NCBI GenBank assembly: GCA_963814975.1
Contig: CAWFFB010000034.1
Span: forward strand, 62,001 to 126,000
Direction of reading: 5' to 3'
DNA length: 64,000 nt
DNA from: CAVUXJ01 sp963814975
GTDB taxonomy: Bacteria; Acidobacteriota; Vicinamibacteria; Vicinamibacterales; CAVVIG01
Part shown: piece by piece, positions 36,801 through 46,098 of the stretch
Position numbering within the stretch: position 1 is the first letter of the stretch
Layout of the letters: each line of letters begins with the position of its first letter
Notes under the pieces: generated by a model
What the model was told of the DNA's origin: nothing
The model's database searches: none
The model's input: the letters and a program-made list of their open reading frames with translations, nothing else
Position numbers and translations under genes: made by a program

Positions 36801-37100
36801 AGCTTGTGACGTTCAAATCAATAGCCCAGGCCGTCCTTGCCCTCCCGACTGCGTCGAGTGCCGACCTGCCGGATCGATAGCCATAGGAGTCTGGATGGAA
36901 CACGGGTCGACCACCGGCTCCAGGACCATTTTCGCGACCGTCTGGTACACGCTGTCCGCCACCGTGGAAATGTCGAAGGGGCGCGTGCCGCCGCTATCCC
37001 TCTTGACCTCGACGAGGCGTACGGGTGGCGGAAAGTACCAGCCCGATGACATGCGATTCACATTAGTGAAATTGGCTCGCCGCACTGGACGATTTCCGCA
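36800..37100 (-). pseudogene. Fragment of a group II intron reverse transcriptase/maturase
   Basis: Minus-strand frames give NRMSSGWYFPPPVRLVEVKR, STVADSVYQTVAKMVLEPVV and, after a one-base frameshift near 36895, FHPDSYGYRSGRSALDAVGR. These are domains RT0-RT2 of LtrA-type intron-encoded proteins in correct order. The polymerase YxDD motif, maturase domain and intron RNA domain V were not seen. About 95 residues survive. Confidence 0.7.
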
Positions 37101-37309
37101 ACTGGTTGATCCGAGAAGCAGCGTAAATGGCCTGTTATTGACAGGTTCGCCAAGGTTTCGCGAGGTGAGTCTCGAAGAGCGACGCAGCCTTTGCCGGCTC
37201 AAGCAGTCGGCGGCCGCTGACGCCCACCCTCCCGCCGCGTGCCCACGACAGTTGAGGCGCTCGATCAGCTGTTCGGTGGGCCTCCTCAGACTCGACAGTT
37301 CCCGAATCG

Positions 37310-37750
37310 TCAGCCGATCTTCTCGGCGAGCGCGACGAGGAGGCCCTCAGGGCCACGGACATAACAGAGCCGATAGCTGTTCTCGTACTGCACCAGCTCG
37401 CCAACCAGTTCGGCACCGTGGGCGCGGAGCCGGGCAACGACATCATCGATGTCTTCGACGGCAAACATGATGCGACGTATGCCCAGCGTGTTCGGCGGGG
37501 CGTTGTTCGGCTCAACGCTGTCAGCCGTCGGCCTCCGGAACTTCGTCAGCTCAACACGTCCATGACCATCCGGGGTCCGCATCATCGCGATGTCGGATAG
37601 AACGCCGTCAAGCCCGATTAGGCGGTCCACCGAGCGTCCCTCGACTTGCGCCTCGCCCTCCAGTTCCAGACCGAGTTCCTTGAAGAAAGCGACCGCAGCT
37701 CCGAGGTCGTCCACAACAACGCCGACGTTGTCCATCCGCTTGAGTGTCAT
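37310..37750 (-). CDS. Glyoxalase/bleomycin-resistance (VOC) family protein
   Basis: 146 residues from ATG 37750. A VOC start (KRMDNVGVVVDDLGAAVAFF, KELGLELEG) is followed by a second beta-alpha-beta unit RRIMFAVEDIDDVVARLRAH and a C-terminal GPEGLLVALAEKIG with the metal Glu in PEG. The first metal His is Asn/Asp here (MDNVG), so activity as a metallo-glyoxalase is uncertain. Stands alone. Confidence 0.8.
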   Translation of the reverse strand: MTLKRMDNVGVVVDDLGAAVAFFKELGLELEGEAQVEGRSVDRLIGLDGVLSDIAMMRTPDGHGRVELTKFRRPTADSVEPNNAPPNTLGIRRIMFAVEDIDDVVARLRAHGAELVGELVQYENSYRLCYVRGPEGLLVALAEKIG

Positions 37751-37827
37751 GCCGCTGACTATACCCCTCACAGCGCCGGTGCAAACAGCTGCCGCCGATG
37801 ATCGCGTCCGCTGATCGAGGCCGCGCC

Positions 37828-38862
37828 TCAGATCAGCCAACACGCGGCAGGCCGCCGCCCGGCACTGACGGCTTCGCGACGTTCCTGAAGCCGCAAATCG
37901 TGCGCTGGGCGGGCCGCGCCGGAGTTCTGTAATGAACGTCGTGAGGCATGAGTGCCGAGGTGCTGTACTTCAACGGTATGGTCGAGGCCGTTCGCGTCCG
38001 TGAGCACTTCGTAGTCTTTGTATCCCCGCACCTCATAGGCGATGACGGTCCCGGTCGGAGCAAGCACGAGGATCAGAAGACATGGAGCCATCGCGATGCC
38101 TGACGCCGCCGCCGCGACGGAGACCATGGCAACAGCACTGCTAGAGATCAGCAGGCTTGCGTCGAACCGACGGAACGTTCGAACCAAGTAATAGTAGAGG
38201 GCGTGGAGCAAGATGAGAAAGATCAAGACCGGGATGACGACGGCAAGGCACAGTCGCGAATGGTGTGATGTGAGCCTTGTGGTCGATGAAGTCAGCTGCG
38301 ACGTGTAATCCTAAGCCAGTGGCGACGATGGACGTCACGATCAACATTTGGCCGCCCCTCCAAATGGCGGCGCGATTGCGATGTCGGTGAAGCACGTGCG
38401 CCGAAGGTACCAGGAAGTAGAGCCACCACATCCCGAAGATGAGTCCCGTACCGGCCGCACCGACAAACGCCGTATCCAACGTCCATCCTTGCTGATCCAC
38501 AACAGCCGCGAGCGTTGCGACCGTTCCCACCACACCCTCGCCCAGGGCAATGATCGCGAACAGGCTATGCCGCCCAGTGATGTGATGCGCGTGCCAGGGA
38601 GTGCCGCCATTCCGTTGCTCAGCGAGCATCGGTCCTGCCAGTTCAATGAGCACGAGCATGGCGCCGAAGATGATTGCGCTCAGCGCCGAGAAGCCGACGA
38701 CAATCAGCACGACCCAGCCGACTTGCGCCGTCGACACGGTCGCGGCGTAGGTCAGGCACACGTCGCCGGCTCGGATTCTGTTTGACGGCGCGCAGCCACT
38801 GACAGACCAGGGCCACGCGCATGATGACGTAGCCAAGGACCTTGACCGAGTTGTCAAGGTGT
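37828..38862 (-). pseudogene. LtrA-family membrane protein (low temperature requirement A), truncated by an IS and frameshifted
   Basis: Three consecutive minus frames carry one protein: KVLGYVIMRVALVCQWLRAV (38790-38860); WHAHHITGRHSLFAIIALGE and GLIFGMWWLYFLVPSAHVLH (38300-38610); and LIFLILLHALYYYLVRTFRR (38150-38220). The HHITxRH and IIALGE segments are characteristic of LtrA. The N-terminal helices are missing: family sequence stops at about 38862, exactly where the IS481-like repeat begins. Inner-membrane location; role unknown. Confidence 0.7.
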
Positions 38863-38864
38863 CG

Positions 38865-39640
38865 GTGGCGAATTGCCAATCGTGCCGCAAACACGCCTGA
38901 ACGGCACCCGCATTGCGGCCCCCGGCCAACATCCGTTCCACGCTGATGTTTCAGTCCGGGACAAGAGCCCGCGTCGCGTCCAATCGGTCGACACCTCGCA
39001 CCGACGTGCCTCTGAGCCGGCGTCGCATGCGCGGTCATGCCGCGATCGGCGTCTGATACAGCCCACGACAGTGGAGCTGCCAGCGATACGTACTGACATT
39101 CGCTCGCGCGCTGTCCTCGCCTAGGCGCGGTTCCGGCGTCAGCCCGCCCAGCTCCGCGTGCGCGCGATGACCGTTAAAGTATCGTTGGAACTCGAGGAGC
39201 TTCAGCTCCAAATCAGCGGCTGTCCAGAACAACGTCCGGTCGAGACATTCGCGGCGTATCGTGCCGATCAGGAGTTCGACGAAGGGATGCGACAGCGGTA
39301 CGTACGGCACCGTCTTGATGGCTGCCACGTCGAGAATTCGCAGATTCGCCTGCCATTGGTGGAAACGGTACAGCGGATCATGGTCCGAGCTGAGGTAGGT
39401 CGGCGCCGGTTGGCGACCGATGGCTCGATTGAACATGTGGGCACAGCGCGACGCCATCCACGACGCTACGGTGCACGCCACAGCCCACGATGCGCGGCGT
39501 ACACTGGTCCATCACGACGAGCACCCGATGGGTGTGCAGAACGGCCGATTCGCACCGAAACAGATCAAGACTCCACAGACTGTCCTTCGCGTGACCCAGG
39601 ACCGTGAGCCAGGACAGCTCCAGCACGACGAGCGTCAGCC
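38865..39640 (-). mobile_element. Partial copy of an IS481-like element (transposase C-terminal half and 3' flank)
   Basis: The minus strand encodes APTYLSSDHDPLYRFHQWQA and VPYVPLSHPFVELLIGTIRR, ending HCRGLYQTPIAA. The region, including the non-coding 3' end from GTCGGTGGCGAATTGCC, is nearly identical by eye to 50335-51105. One change turns the catalytic Glu of FVERLIG to FVELLIG; the Glu itself remains. The 5' half of the element is missing, and small indels disrupt the frame near 39440. Inactive. Confidence 0.8.
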
Positions 39641-39781
39641 CGCGTTCACAATGCGATCACCCCGGCGGGAATCGCGGCGACACGTGGTAGATTGGCGACT
39701 TGAGCAGCTGTGAAAGATTCCGCCTGAGATCAGAGAGCATCGCAGAACGTTTCTCGCAATTCGTCTCGGTGAGGTAGGTTG

Positions 39782-40279
39782 ATGGGACGCGATTGGATTG
39801 ACGAGGGGCTACGGCACGAGCCGGAGCGCGAGGCGCAGGAACGACTCGACTCCGAACGACACCATCACGATACGTCCGTGATCAAAGAGAAGGGGCCGGA
39901 CTTCATGCACCGGTTGGTGATGGAGGTGCGTGACGTCATCGAGGAATACCGGTGCAAAGCTCCTGGGAGCAACGACGAGGTGGATTTCGAGGAGCTGCCA
40001 CATGAAGGATTCTGCATCACCAAGATTCGTCTGCCGCGAGTAAGTCTGGAGTGTCGTCCTGATTACGAAGCGCATCTCCTGTACTGCAATATGACGCGTA
40101 CGGATGGTCGTGAGAGCGAGCCAACGGAACGGATGTTCAACCTGAGCCTCGCGTTGGACGAATCGGACAATGTTCAGTTGCGCCAGGGGACCCGGATATT
40201 TCGGACCGTCGACGAAGCCGCTGAGTGCATCCTGAAACCCGTTTTATTTCCTCTCGTGGAGCGACGCCCTCCGATTTGA
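39782..40279 (+). CDS. Hypothetical protein of unknown function
   Basis: 165 residues from ATG 39782 with GAGGTAGG just upstream. Charged N-terminal half (EREAQERLDSERHHHDTS), then what looks like a beta-rich domain (GFCITKIRLPRVSLECRPDY, EAHLLYCNMTR). No signal peptide, membrane helix or known motif. Flanked by IS remnants on both sides, so it may be cargo or a leftover of a larger locus. Protein-like composition and ribosome-binding site support it being real. Confidence 0.6.
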   Translation: MGRDWIDEGLRHEPEREAQERLDSERHHHDTSVIKEKGPDFMHRLVMEVRDVIEEYRCKAPGSNDEVDFEELPHEGFCITKIRLPRVSLECRPDYEAHLLYCNMTRTDGRESEPTERMFNLSLALDESDNVQLRQGTRIFRTVDEAAECILKPVLFPLVERRPPI

Positions 40280-40282
40280 ACG

Positions 40283-40296
40283 CGTAATGTTCCAGA
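40283..40296. repeat. IS terminal motif CGTAATGTTCCAGA
   Basis: Matches the element ends at 36695, 47461, 48446 and 50155. No transposase sequence is recognisable next to it, so it may be a solo end. Confidence 0.45.
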
Positions 40297-40520
40297 TTGC
40301 TTCAGGGTCTCGGGAACGAACTCATCGACGATGTGCGACAGAGGCCAGGCCAGGATGGTGGCGGCATTCACCCTCGCCAGCGCCTCGGTGGTCTCCTTCA
40401 CTACTATTACCGAGCGGCATGATGAATCGGGTCGGCGCCTTCGGCCCTCGGCCCATTTCCGGGACACTACAGGGTCGACGCGGCGGAAGGGAAAGGCCTG
40501 GGTCTGGCGCAGAAGAAGTC

Positions 40521-40574
40521 GTGAGCCGTCCCCGCCCAGTCGTGCTGGACACGTCGTTCCTCATCGATTCTTGA
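40521..40574 (+). pseudogene. N-terminal remnant of a PIN-domain (VapC) toxin
   Basis: GTG 40521 gives SRPRPVVLDTSFLIDS then TGA. VVLDTSFLID is the classical PIN start with the first catalytic Asp. The rest of the toxin is missing. It lies 50 bases from the end of an intact convergent VapC gene. Confidence 0.45.
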
Positions 40575-40626
40575 GCGGGACACCACCAGGGACGAGCGCC
40601 GACCGTGGCCTCCCGGAGTCCGCCGG

Positions 40627-40983
40627 CTACGCGACGACACCAAGCCGCCGAGCGGCGTCGGCCAGCCGTTTGTCGCTGGTCCAGAGCGTGTGGTCCGACG
40701 CGACCGTCGATGCGAGCAGGTGGACGTCAATCCACCCGAGGCCCCTCCCCATCAGCGCACGGCGCTCGACGAACACCAGCACCTCCCGGTGAGGCAAGGC
40801 AGCGATTTGTGGCAGGTGCTGCAAGAGCCCGAGGATTTCGCCGCGACGCTTCATCGAGCCACACGCGAGCTCCCCGATGACGAAGGGATGGCCGACGACC
40901 TGTTCCTCGAGAAGGAGCGCCACGAGGCGCGGGTTGCTGACGCGCAGATGATCGATCCAGACGGATGTGTCGACGAGGATCAC
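40627..40983 (-). CDS. vapC: PIN-domain ribonuclease toxin (VapC family)
   Basis: 118 residues from GTG 40983. PIN motifs: ILVDTSVWIDHLR (Asp5), FVIGELACGS (Glu), GLGWIDVHLLAS (Asp) and LWTSDKRLADAA (Asp). All four acidic positions are present, so it should be an active nuclease. Start overlaps the antitoxin stop (GTGA). Confidence 0.9.
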   Translation of the reverse strand: MILVDTSVWIDHLRVSNPRLVALLLEEQVVGHPFVIGELACGSMKRRGEILGLLQHLPQIAALPHREVLVFVERRALMGRGLGWIDVHLLASTVASDHTLWTSDKRLADAARRLGVVA

Positions 40984-41189
40984 GCGCGTCGGCGCGGTGT
41001 GTGGGCGCGTCGACGCGGAATCGGTCGCACGCGCGCGTCCGTGCCTCCCAAGGCGGCTAAGCGGCGCGCACTCTCGCGCGCGACCAGTGCCTCAAGGCCG
41101 GCGCGCACGACGGCCGTCTTCTCGCGCAGACCACTCAACTCGGTCGCTCGTCCCAACAGCGCGTCGTCGATGTTCAAGGTCGTCCTCAT
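40980..41189 (-). CDS. vapB: VapB-type antitoxin (ribbon-helix-helix)
   Basis: About 69 residues from ATG 41189; ATGs at 41195 and 41225 are alternatives. MRTTLNIDDALLGRATEL is a ribbon-helix-helix start, then KTAVVRAGLEALVARESARR and a basic C-terminal tail. The gene start lies inside a perfect inverted repeat (41186-41220), the expected operator for autoregulation by the VapBC complex. Confidence 0.88.
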   Translation of the reverse strand: MRTTLNIDDALLGRATELSGLREKTAVVRAGLEALVARESARRLAALGGTDARVRPIPRRRAHTPRRRA

Positions 41190-41220
41190 ATGCATCAGTA
41201 TGCCTCTACGATGCATATGA
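41186..41220. promoter_or_regulatory. Palindromic operator of the vapBC operon
   Basis: TCATATGCATC (41186-41196) and GATGCATATGA (41210-41220) are exact 11-bp inverted arms separated by 13 bases. They overlap the vapB start codon, so bound VapBC would block transcription or translation initiation. Confidence 0.65.
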
Positions 41221-41439
41221 CGCAACCGAGTCGGGTTTCCACCGTAATCCTCCAGATTTGGGCCGAGTGGGCGCCCGGGCTGGCGCCTGTAGCTATCAGA
41301 AAATCAATCTGCCGCCTGTACGGTGCACAAACTCGCGTTGGCTGAGGCTGCACGCTCGTACTCGTGTATCACACCTCCGAGCCGGTCCCTGCGGATCACT
41401 GAGGCCGGCTGCGGGTGCAACCAGTGTTCCGGCACCGAC

Positions 41440-42065
41440 CGACCGTAGGCGGACGTCACCGCATCCCATTCGACCAACGCCCGCGTTCGCAGCAAGCGGT
41501 GGTGAACCGACCTCAACAAGTGTCGGCCGACCCGGAAGAGATTCTGCACTACGCCGTGTACGGACGCGAAGCGCTGCAGATGGGCAGCCGATTTGAAGCC
41601 GCGCATCTGGCGCTCGCGCTGTCGGGTCGGTTGATGCGAGACCTCGGCGCGGTTGTTCGCTTACCGATCGCTGCAATGGACCACGGACGGCATCACCGTA
41701 CAACGTGCGGCCTGGTAACTCCGGAGCTTGTCCGTGATCAGCCGTCGCGGGACACGGCCCTGGCCTTTCAGGAGTTTTCGGAAGAATCGCACGGCGGCAT
41801 GCTGATTCCGTCGTGACGGCACGAGGATGTCGTGATGACGTCGCCGGCCTGGTCCACGGCGCGCCACAGATACTGTCGGCGACCCTGAATCGTGACGAAC
41901 AGTTCGTCGAGATGCCAGCTGTCACCCATCCGACCGCGGCGGCGCCGAAGACGTCGAGCGTAAACTGGGCCGAACCGCTGACACCATTGCCGGATGGGTA
42001 GAGCCAGATTGCGTGGCTAATGATTTCTGGCGGAAATCGACAGCCGTCATAGGTAGGCACCTGGC
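41440..42065 (-). mobile_element. IS6-family transposase pseudogene
   Basis: Minus-strand frames carry the family in order: CRFPPEIISHAIWLY, IRQWCQRFGPVYARRLRRRR, GDSWHLDELFVTIQGRRQYL (first catalytic Asp), AAVRFFRKLLKGQGRVPRRL with ITDKLRSY (second Asp), and YANNRAEVSHQPTRQRERQM (catalytic Glu region). There is a deletion after the first segment and at least three frameshifts, so it is dead. Confidence 0.8.
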
Positions 42066-42391
42066 TCGTCATCCGCCTACTCTGCCAGCCACCGTCTCAA
42101 CCTGACAATGCTCATTGCCTGCTTTCACCACGAGCAAGGACACGTGCGCGACAACGTTAGGCCTGCCAGCGGGTACGACGAATTGACGACGCGCGGGGTT
42201 CAGACCGACGGGCGGAGTGCCCTGACCGCTGGCAGTTTGACTTTCTGGTAGAAACAGGTTCCCGGTCAGATCGCAGCTCAGTTCAGGAATGACATTTGCG
42301 TGCAAAAGTGTAAAGATCGTAATCAGAGTCGACGACGCCATCGATTCAACCTGGGATGCCTCAGGATGCACGGCGCAAGCGATAAGCGGCA

Positions 42392-43285
42392 ATGACCACG
42401 CTCGCTGATAACACCGGGCACGGAAGCCCTTCTCAAACCAGCCAGGAACGCGATACCCCTGGGCTTGGCGCGCTGCTCAGGCGCGCGCGCGAACATCGCG
42501 GTCTGACTTTGGAACAGGTCTCGAACGAGACAAGGATTCCGCGACGGCATCTGGCCGCGTTCGAACAGGACAACTTGGCGGTTGTACCCGATGGGTTCTA
42601 CCGACGGGCCCAGATCCGCGCCTACGCTCGGGCCCTCCACTTCGATCAGAACCTTCGGTTCACGGAGCTCGGTCGTGCCGCGATAGAGGGACCAGAGCCA
42701 TCCCGAAGTCACGAGTCCGCGCGCTCACGTCAGCGCGTGCTGATCGCGATCGGTGTCGTCGTGGCGGCCGCGGTGTTTGGGCGGGCAATGGCGGGACGAC
42801 AACCGGCGCTTGATGGTGTTGGTCAGCAGCGCGGCGCCGCTGATTCACCGCAGCTCGACGTACCGTCCGTTCCGGAGCTGCCGCCTCACGGGGTCGTCGA
42901 GACTAACCCACCCACGCCGCCCGATCGAGTGGCGCCGTCGGCGGCGCGTTTGGACGACGCGGCGATAGCGAGGCTGGAACCGGCAGGAACTCGAGCACCG
43001 ACGGCATCCAAAAGCAGCGAGCCAGCGATCACAGCGGATCCGGTCGCAGCCCGAGCATCGCCGGATTCGATCACCGAACTCGTCGTGACAACGGAACCGC
43101 CGGGAGCGCGAGTGACGGTGAATGGGATCGGATGGGGTGTCGCCCCGGTTAAGATCCGCCATCTTCCGGCAGGAGACAAGCGTATACGAGTGGGCAAGGA
43201 GGGGTACGCCACTGAGGAGCGGATAATTCACCTCGCCCAGGGCCAGCAAAGGGTGCTCGACTTTCAACTAGGCGGCGCACCTTAG
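42392..43285 (+). CDS. Membrane-anchored helix-turn-helix protein with C-terminal PEGA domain (RodZ-like layout)
   Basis: 297 residues from ATG 42392. The N-terminal HTH_25-type domain (GALLRRAREHRGLTLEQVSN, RIPRRHLAAFEQDN, YRRAQIRAYARALHFD) covers residues 24-85. A single membrane helix (VLIAIGVVVAAAVFGRAMAG) is near 112-130, then a ~90-residue Pro/Ala/Ser-rich linker, and a PEGA domain (VVTTEPPGARVTVNGIGWGV, KIRHLPAGDKRIRVGKEGYA) to the end. RodZ tethers the MreB cytoskeleton; here the periplasmic part is PEGA instead, suggesting a cell-wall or surface-sensing role. Solitary gene. Confidence 0.8.
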   Translation: MTTLADNTGHGSPSQTSQERDTPGLGALLRRAREHRGLTLEQVSNETRIPRRHLAAFEQDNLAVVPDGFYRRAQIRAYARALHFDQNLRFTELGRAAIEGPEPSRSHESARSRQRVLIAIGVVVAAAVFGRAMAGRQPALDGVGQQRGAADSPQLDVPSVPELPPHGVVETNPPTPPDRVAPSAARLDDAAIARLEPAGTRAPTASKSSEPAITADPVAARASPDSITELVVTTEPPGARVTVNGIGWGVAPVKIRHLPAGDKRIRVGKEGYATEERIIHLAQGQQRVLDFQLGGAP

Positions 43286-43309
43286 AGAAAACGCAGCCCT
43301 GTCCTCCGC

Positions 43310-43640
43310 AACAATTGAAGCCGGCGTCAGGACTACCTCCGCAGTCAAGCCGCTAGTCGTTCCAAGCGGTACTCGTGATGCAATCCTCCCAGGACCGGTG
43401 CGGCAATCACGTCGTGACCAGCGGGGATCAGATGTCCGTTCCGCTGAGCGAACCGGCCTGGCGGCGCGTCTGGAACACCCGGGCCAAGGCTCGTATGTGC
43501 CGGAGATAGCGTCCGATCGTGAGCGGCGACAGGAATCTGAGGGCGTCGACAAGCAGGCAGCCGCTGGTCCCCCCCACGATTGACACGGACGATCGTTTCG
43601 CCATGCGGAAGGATGCCACAGTCAATTCGCCCCGGGTTCC
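43310..43640 (-). mobile_element. IS 3'-end remnant (HHEYR-type transposase C-terminus)
   Basis: Minus strand: HTSLGPGVPDAPPGR, then VIAAPVLGGLHHEYRLERLA. The non-coding end and the last ~130 bases repeat at 59235-59395 and, more weakly, at 31285-31340. Frame is broken upstream. Inactive. Confidence 0.6.
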
Positions 43641-44045
43641 GCCTCATGATCCTCGGTTGTCGGCAAATCCGAGTCGGCCGGAATATTGCGGACCACAACA
43701 CTACGTTTCATTCTTGTTCTCTGACTTGTCTGAATTTGCTTGCGAATCGGCTTTTGAAGCATCGAGGCGATAAGCTGCGGAACAGCTCGTCTAAATGACG
43801 CGACATAGTCAACGGTGGTCAGGACTTCATGCTGTTTTGCAAACACAAAATCCGCGCTGCGTTCGCCACCCGTGCAGGCGCCCGAGCCAGCAACTCCTGC
43901 GGTTCGGCGCCGGCCTGATGGGCGCTGCCCTCCGCCGCCGCAGCGGGACGTGGAGAAACGCCCTCGATCTGCAACGTCCGGCCAGAAGACATCGACCGGC
44001 CGCCACACTTCGTTGCACAATTCATCTCAGGTCTATCAGCTCTGT
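43641..44045. other. Intergenic stretch upstream of the Rieske oxygenase gene
   Basis: About 400 bases without a supported gene. The reading frame of the oxygenase is open back to 43815 but shows no family sequence before 44046. Confidence 0.4.
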
Positions 44046-45170
44046 ATGCCGAGGCCGCTCAAGCAGATCATCAACGCGTATCGGCGGGATGCACCTCTCG
44101 CCCTGGCCCACACCATCCCTGCGCCGTGGTACACCGACCCGCGAGTCTTCGACCTGGAGCGTCACACCGTCTTCACCCGCTCGTGGCAGGTCGCCGGCCG
44201 GATCGAGGAACTGCGTGCGCAGGGCGATTACGTCGCGTGCGAGTTGGCGAGTGGCGACCCGATCCTCGTCGCTCGAGCCCAGGTCGACACCCTGCGTGGC
44301 TTCTTCAACGTCTGCCGTCATCATGCGGCAGCGGTCGTGACGGATGGCGCCGGCTCCGCCCGGCAGTTCAGGTGTCCGTATCACGGCTGGACCTACGCCC
44401 TCGACGGCACGCTCAAGGGAACGCCGGATTTTGCCGATGTGTGTGATTTCGAGCGCTCCGCGAACGGCCTCGTGCCGCTCGACTGCGCGGTCTCCCAGAA
44501 GTGGGTGTTCGCCAGGCCCGCCGCCGACGGCCCCTCGCTGGATGATTACCTCGGAGCCGACCTGGCGAAGCAGCTTCACACGCTAGGCTTGGACGATCTG
44601 CACTGGATGGAGCGACGCCACTATGCGATCGACTGCAACTGGAAGGTGTTCGTCGACAATTACCTCGATGGCGGCTATCACATCCCGCTCGTGCACCGTG
44701 GCCTCGACAGCGTATTGAACTACAGCGATTACACCATCGAGACCGGCGAGCGCTTCTGCCTGCAGTCGAGCCCGATGAGCAAGGAAGGCGCCGACCCGCT
44801 GACAGGGGCGGTACGACAGGGCGATCGCGCATCCTACTACTGGATCTATCCGAACTTCATGATCAACTGCTACGGTCGAGCGATGGATACCAACCTGGTG
44901 ATTCCTCGCAGCATCGACAGAACCGATGTGATCTTCGATTTCTACTTCGACGATGTGTCGGCGGATGCCAGCGCCCGGAATCGGGCGAGCATCGACGTAA
45001 GCCATCAGATTCAGCTGGAGGATCTCTCGATCTGCGTCTCCGTGCAGCGCGGTCTCCGCTCGCGAGCCTACGAGGCAGGCCGGTTGTCGGTTCGTCGCGA
45101 AGCCGGAGAGCATCTTTTTCATCGTCTGCTGCACGCCGATCTCGAGGCGGAGCTTGACAGTCGTCCTTAA
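44046..45170 (+). CDS. Rieske 2Fe-2S ring-hydroxylating oxygenase, alpha-subunit type
   Basis: 374 residues from ATG 44046. A Rieske domain with Cys-x-His (FFNVCRHHAA, near residue 90) and Cys-x-x-His (RCPYHGWTYALDG) is followed by the mononuclear iron site CNWKVFVDNYLDGGYHIPLVH-type segment (Asn/Asp, two His) near 200-220. The C-terminal LEDLSICVSVQRGLRSRAY is typical of the choline-monooxygenase/GbcA-like and aromatic oxygenase group. No reductase or ferredoxin gene lies nearby, so electrons would come from elsewhere. Substrate unknown. The methyltransferase gene follows 21 bases downstream. Confidence 0.88.
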   Translation: MPRPLKQIINAYRRDAPLALAHTIPAPWYTDPRVFDLERHTVFTRSWQVAGRIEELRAQGDYVACELASGDPILVARAQVDTLRGFFNVCRHHAAAVVTDGAGSARQFRCPYHGWTYALDGTLKGTPDFADVCDFERSANGLVPLDCAVSQKWVFARPAADGPSLDDYLGADLAKQLHTLGLDDLHWMERRHYAIDCNWKVFVDNYLDGGYHIPLVHRGLDSVLNYSDYTIETGERFCLQSSPMSKEGADPLTGAVRQGDRASYYWIYPNFMINCYGRAMDTNLVIPRSIDRTDVIFDFYFDDVSADASARNRASIDVSHQIQLEDLSICVSVQRGLRSRAYEAGRLSVRREAGEHLFHRLLHADLEAELDSRP

Positions 45171-45191
45171 TGCGTGAGGTGAGAAACACTC

Positions 45192-46092
45192 ATGTTCACA
45201 CGTGTCGTGTTCGTGACGATGTTGGCGGTCTTGACGGAAGTCCCGACCCGGTCCCAGGAACGGTTCTCGTTGTTCGTGGCGAGCTCGCCGGAGAGCGTCG
45301 AGCGGATGCTGACATTAGCCCAGCTCCGTGACGACGACGTCGTCGTGGACCTGGGATCCGGCAACGGCCTGATACCCCTCACGGCCGCGCGGATGAACCC
45401 GCGGCTGCGCGGCCGGGGCGTCGAAATCGATTCGAATCTAGTTGAGGAATCCAATCAACGCGCGAGGAGCGAAGGCATGGCCGACCGTGTCCGCTTCGAG
45501 CACCTCAACGCGTTCGACGTGGACCTTCGGGACGCGACCGTCGTGACCATGTGGCTGTTTCCAGAACTCATGCGCCTGCTGCGACCGATCATCCTCGAAC
45601 GCGCCGCTCCCGGCACGCGAGTTCTGACGAGCACTTGGGAACTCGGCACCTGGCAAGCCGACGAAGTCGACCACCGACGTGGACGGGGCGGCCATTTACA
45701 TGTGGATCGTGCCGGCCCGCGTCGCAGGGGCCTGGGAGTGGGAGCTGAGAGTCGCGGGCAGGCGGTTTCGCTACTCGTCTTTCGTAGAACAGCACTTCCA
45801 GAAGGTGGAAGGGGTCGCCCGTACCGGTGACCGCCGCGAGGTTCTCGAGGGAATGACCCTGCGCGGCCCCGACATCACCTTTGCGCTGAACATCACACTC
45901 GATCAATTGGGACTCACGCGGCACGAGTTCAGCGGCAAGGTCGAGGGCGATCGGATCGTCGGGACCGTGAAAGTCACACCAGCCGGCCAGTCGCCGGTGA
46001 CGATGCCATGGCGGGCGCGGCGCAGTGACCTTTCGGACTACTTCGCCCGGACCGGCACGGCACTGTTTCAACAGCCGGAACAAGTTCCGTGA
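45192..46092 (+). pseudogene. SAM-dependent methyltransferase with a signal peptide, one frameshift
   Basis: ATG 45192 opens with a short signal peptide (VVFVTMLAVLTEVPTRS), then class I methyltransferase motifs VVVDLGSGNGLIPLTAARM (motif I) and GVEIDSNLVEES (motif II acidic). At about 45670 the frame breaks after TWELGTWQADEVD; the next frame continues VDGAAIYMWIVPARVAGAWE to a stop at 46092. One extra base rejoins them into about 300 residues. A methyltransferase with an export signal is unusual, because SAM is cytosolic; the N-terminus may instead be a membrane anchor. Confidence 0.65.
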
Positions 46093-46098
46093 GCACCT

